The translations under genes and the position numbers were made by a program. DNA of 5,532 bases from an uncultured bacterium (GTDB lineage Bacteria; Actinomycetota; Aquicultoria; SKW223; CALKMS01). The DNA is taken from contig CALKMS010000037.1 in the NCBI GenBank assembly GCA_938091145.1, forward strand, positions 1-5,532, given 5' to 3'. The first letter of the stretch is position 1; each line of letters starts with the position of its first letter. This document shows, piece after piece, positions 4,100 to 5,532 of this stretch. Under the pieces are notes generated by a model. It did not search any database, was not told the origin of the DNA, and saw only the letters and a program-made list of their open reading frames with translations.

Positions 4100-4708
4100 A
4101 TGGAAAAAATTGGAGAGAAAGCTAAAAAAATCTGGAATTTTATTGCTGAGTTTCTTTTTCGCAACGGCTATCCGCCAACAGTGAGAGAAATTGCCAGCGC
4201 TTTGGGGTTTAAATCAACTTCGGCCGTGGCTTTTCATTTAACTCTTTTAGAAAGGAAAAATTATTTACGAAAAAGAAGAGGTGCTTCTCGCTCAATTGAG
4301 CTTTTGGTTTTTCCGCCAGGAGCTGAAAGGGGCGATTTTCACTATGTGCCTTTGATAGGAAATATTGCTGCTGGGAAACCTTTTGAGGCAATTGAAAACA
4401 TTGAAGGGACCATTCCTTTGCCGCGTGAACTGGCTGAACCAGGCTGTTTCTTGTTGAGAGTAAGGGGCGATAGCATGAAAGAAAAAGGTATTTTCCCGGG
4501 CGACCTGGTTATTGTCAAGCCTCAAAAAACCGCGGGAAATGGTGAAATAGTAGTGGCTTTAGTTAAAGGAGAAGCCACAGTTAAAATTTGGAGAAAAAAA
4601 GGAAATCGTTTTTGGCTAGAACCAGCTAACCCGCTTTACCAACCCATACCTTTTAAGCAAGGAGAAATCCTTGGAAAGGTAATCGGTCTAATTAGAAAAT
4701 TGAGCTAA
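4100..4708 (+). CDS. lexA: LexA, SOS repressor (self-cleaving)
   Basis: 202 aa, normal length. Represses DNA-damage genes as a dimer and is inactivated by RecA-stimulated self-cleavage. Numbered from ATG 4100: a winged helix-turn-helix at about 1-68 (PPTVREIASALGFKSTSAV at 25-43), a linker, then an S24-type serine protease domain. The cleavage site is Ala91-Gly92 in IAAGKPF, the nucleophile is Ser125 in RGDSM, and the general-base Lys is Lys162 in ATVKIW. All are intact, and positions 91-92 equal those of Bacillus LexA. TTG 4097 is an alternative start adding one residue. It is divergent from the DUF6504-dinB operon across a 129-bp gap with one LexA box, and convergent with the DUF1284 gene. 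Its own promoter region lacks a near consensus box, so autoregulation is not assured. Confidence 0.96.
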   Translation: MEKIGEKAKKIWNFIAEFLFRNGYPPTVREIASALGFKSTSAVAFHLTLLERKNYLRKRRGASRSIELLVFPPGAERGDFHYVPLIGNIAAGKPFEAIENIEGTIPLPRELAEPGCFLLRVRGDSMKEKGIFPGDLVIVKPQKTAGNGEIVVALVKGEATVKIWRKKGNRFWLEPANPLYQPIPFKQGEILGKVIGLIRKLS

Positions 4709-5124
4709 GATTTTACTTCTTTTACCTTTTTTAACTGCCCAATTAGAGGAAGGCAAACATATCTCCAATTACAGTCAAGGCAAGCCTTTCGCTCCCATTC
4801 TTCAATTAGCCGTGGGAGTTGCGATTTAATCTTTTTAAAAATAAAAGCATCGCCAGCTTTAAGATTAAGAAGCCTCAAAGCCAGCTTATCAAGGTATTCA
4901 ATTACTTCATTACTATTTGGCTGAAAGCAGCACTCAGCTTCTTTTAAATGTGGGCAGCTTGAACAAACTTCATCTGGTCCTTCTATTACAAGTCCTTCTG
5001 CTTTTTTTAGTTTTTTAAGAATTCGATTTAAATTTTTAATAAAAGCCGAGCTGTAACCTTCACCTTGATAAAAATTAAGGCAGATTAAGTGATGACCTCT
5101 TAAAGCAACTCTTTGTTTAACCAT
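4705..5124 (-). CDS. DUF1284 Cys-rich protein
   Basis: 139 aa from ATG 5124. Matches the DUF1284 (COG3543) pattern: LRGHHLICL near 8-16 and YQGEGYS at 19-25 at the N-terminus, then GPDEVCSSCPHL at 49-60, and C-terminal CLDCNWRYVC at 115-124. The eight Cys (15, 54, 57, 65, 66, 115, 118, 124) in CxxCP and CxxC-N5-C groupings suggest an Fe-S cluster or zinc site, but the family has no established function. The open frame runs back to 5271, but the added residues are Phe/Leu-rich and unlike the family, so the Met just before LRGHHL is preferred. No Shine-Dalgarno is seen; a TAAAAT 10 nt upstream hints at a near-leaderless start. Its TAG overlaps the lexA TAA, so the two genes converge with no space for a terminator. 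Confidence 0.8.
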   Translation of the reverse strand: MVKQRVALRGHHLICLNFYQGEGYSSAFIKNLNRILKKLKKAEGLVIEGPDEVCSSCPHLKEAECCFQPNSNEVIEYLDKLALRLLNLKAGDAFIFKKIKSQLPRLIEEWERKACLDCNWRYVCLPLIGQLKKVKEVKS

Positions 5125-5134
5125 CAACAATTGA

Positions 5135-5140
5135 ATTTTA
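5135..5140 (-). promoter_or_regulatory. possible -10 box of the DUF1284 gene
   Basis: TAAAAT on the minus strand lies 10 nt before ATG 5124, with two in-frame TTG codons between. A start 6-7 nt downstream would give an mRNA with at most a few untranslated bases. The -35 is weak (TTTATG at 17 bp). Confidence 0.3.
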
Positions 5141-5430
5141 AACAGAAAAGGAATATTCATAAAGAGAAGATTTAAGGGGAGCGAAGACAAGAAGAGTATT
5201 TTAAAAAAAGAGGCAAATAGACTTAATATTTTTCTGGTGCAATGCGTAAAGATAGCTGTAAGTGCTACCAAAGAAAGTCAAGCTGCGGTTCATTTTCGGA
5301 GAGCCCTAAATAATTCTGAGTTTTAAAATGTCATCTCCTTTATCGTTTTTAATTTTCAAAATATAAAGATAACCATTGGAATTTCAAGGTAAATAAGGCA
5401 ATCCGCAATAATTGGAGAAAGTGAGCCAGC

Positions 5431-5500
5431 TGTTGGCCAACAAAACCATTTTTCCTTTCAATTTTTGGCGCCAAAAGTATTGAGAGTTCTATCCAAGAAC
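5431..5500. repeat. three short palindromes in the right-end gene-free region
   Basis: TGTTGGCCAACA (5431-5442) and TTTTGGCGCCAAAA (5463-5476) are perfect palindromes sharing a TTGGC half-site 32 bp apart. GTTCT-ATCCA-AGAAC (5486-5500) is an inverted repeat with a 5-bp spacer. Another TTGGC is at 5518-5522. They could be operators of a gene beyond the window or element ends. From 5141 to the window end no other gene or RNA was recognised. Confidence 0.5.
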
Positions 5501-5532
5501 AAGAAACGGTATTCTGGTTGGCAGTTAGATTA

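Noticed and set aside
5125..5271. N-terminal 49-residue extension of the DUF1284 protein back to 5271
   Set aside because: The added segment is Phe/Leu-rich without a ribosome site, and the family normally begins just before the LRGHHL motif.
5463..5476. TTTTGGCGCCAAAA as an E2F-type site
   Set aside because: E2F is a eukaryotic factor and the window is clearly bacterial. The match reflects only the simple palindrome.

Overview
The window looks like bacterial chromosomal DNA of low to moderate GC. The tRNAs have encoded CCA ends, the LexA/Pol IV SOS genes are of bacterial type, and the SOS operator has the GAAC-N4-GTTC form used by Gram-positive bacteria, Actinobacteria and Chloroflexi rather than the CTG-N10-CAG form of Proteobacteria. 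A small DUF6504-type gene in front of dinB also recalls Actinobacteria-related lineages. Several start codons sit 6-10 nt after a -10 box, which suggests leaderless mRNAs. Two others use an identical GGTGAT-N4-ATG initiation signal. I cannot name a genus; a poorly sampled candidate lineage is possible.

Layout. Bases 1-159 are a leader with a strong hairpin and a possible Arg-rich leader peptide, followed by an ADP-ribosylglycohydrolase gene (160-1038, +). Bases 1039-1800 have no intact gene. They form a graveyard: two diverged copies of a ~110-bp repeat flank the 3' relic of a REP-associated (Y1) transposase, a near-perfect 30-bp palindrome followed by a strong Shine-Dalgarno sequence with no surviving gene, and a degenerate pyrimidine-rich repeat series. 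Next come tRNA-Ala(TGC) and tRNA-Val(CAC), both on the minus strand, and a fragment that looks like the 5' end of a third, decayed tRNA gene.

Bases 2467-4708 form a compact SOS cassette. lexA (+) is divergent from a DUF6504-like gene and dinB (both -). A single LexA box abuts the -10 box of the DUF6504-dinB promoter. The two minus-strand genes overlap by 65 bp in different frames, and dinB ends in an intrinsic terminator. lexA is convergent with a DUF1284 Cys-rich protein gene, and their stop codons interlock. The final ~400 bases have no recognisable gene but hold three short palindromes.

How it fits together. On DNA damage, RecA-stimulated self-cleavage of LexA (Ala91-Gly92) should free the shared operator and switch on the DUF6504 protein together with Pol IV. 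This conserved pairing makes the DUF6504 protein a candidate accessory factor for translesion synthesis. The ADP-ribosylglycohydrolase and DUF1284 genes have no visible functional link to the cassette.
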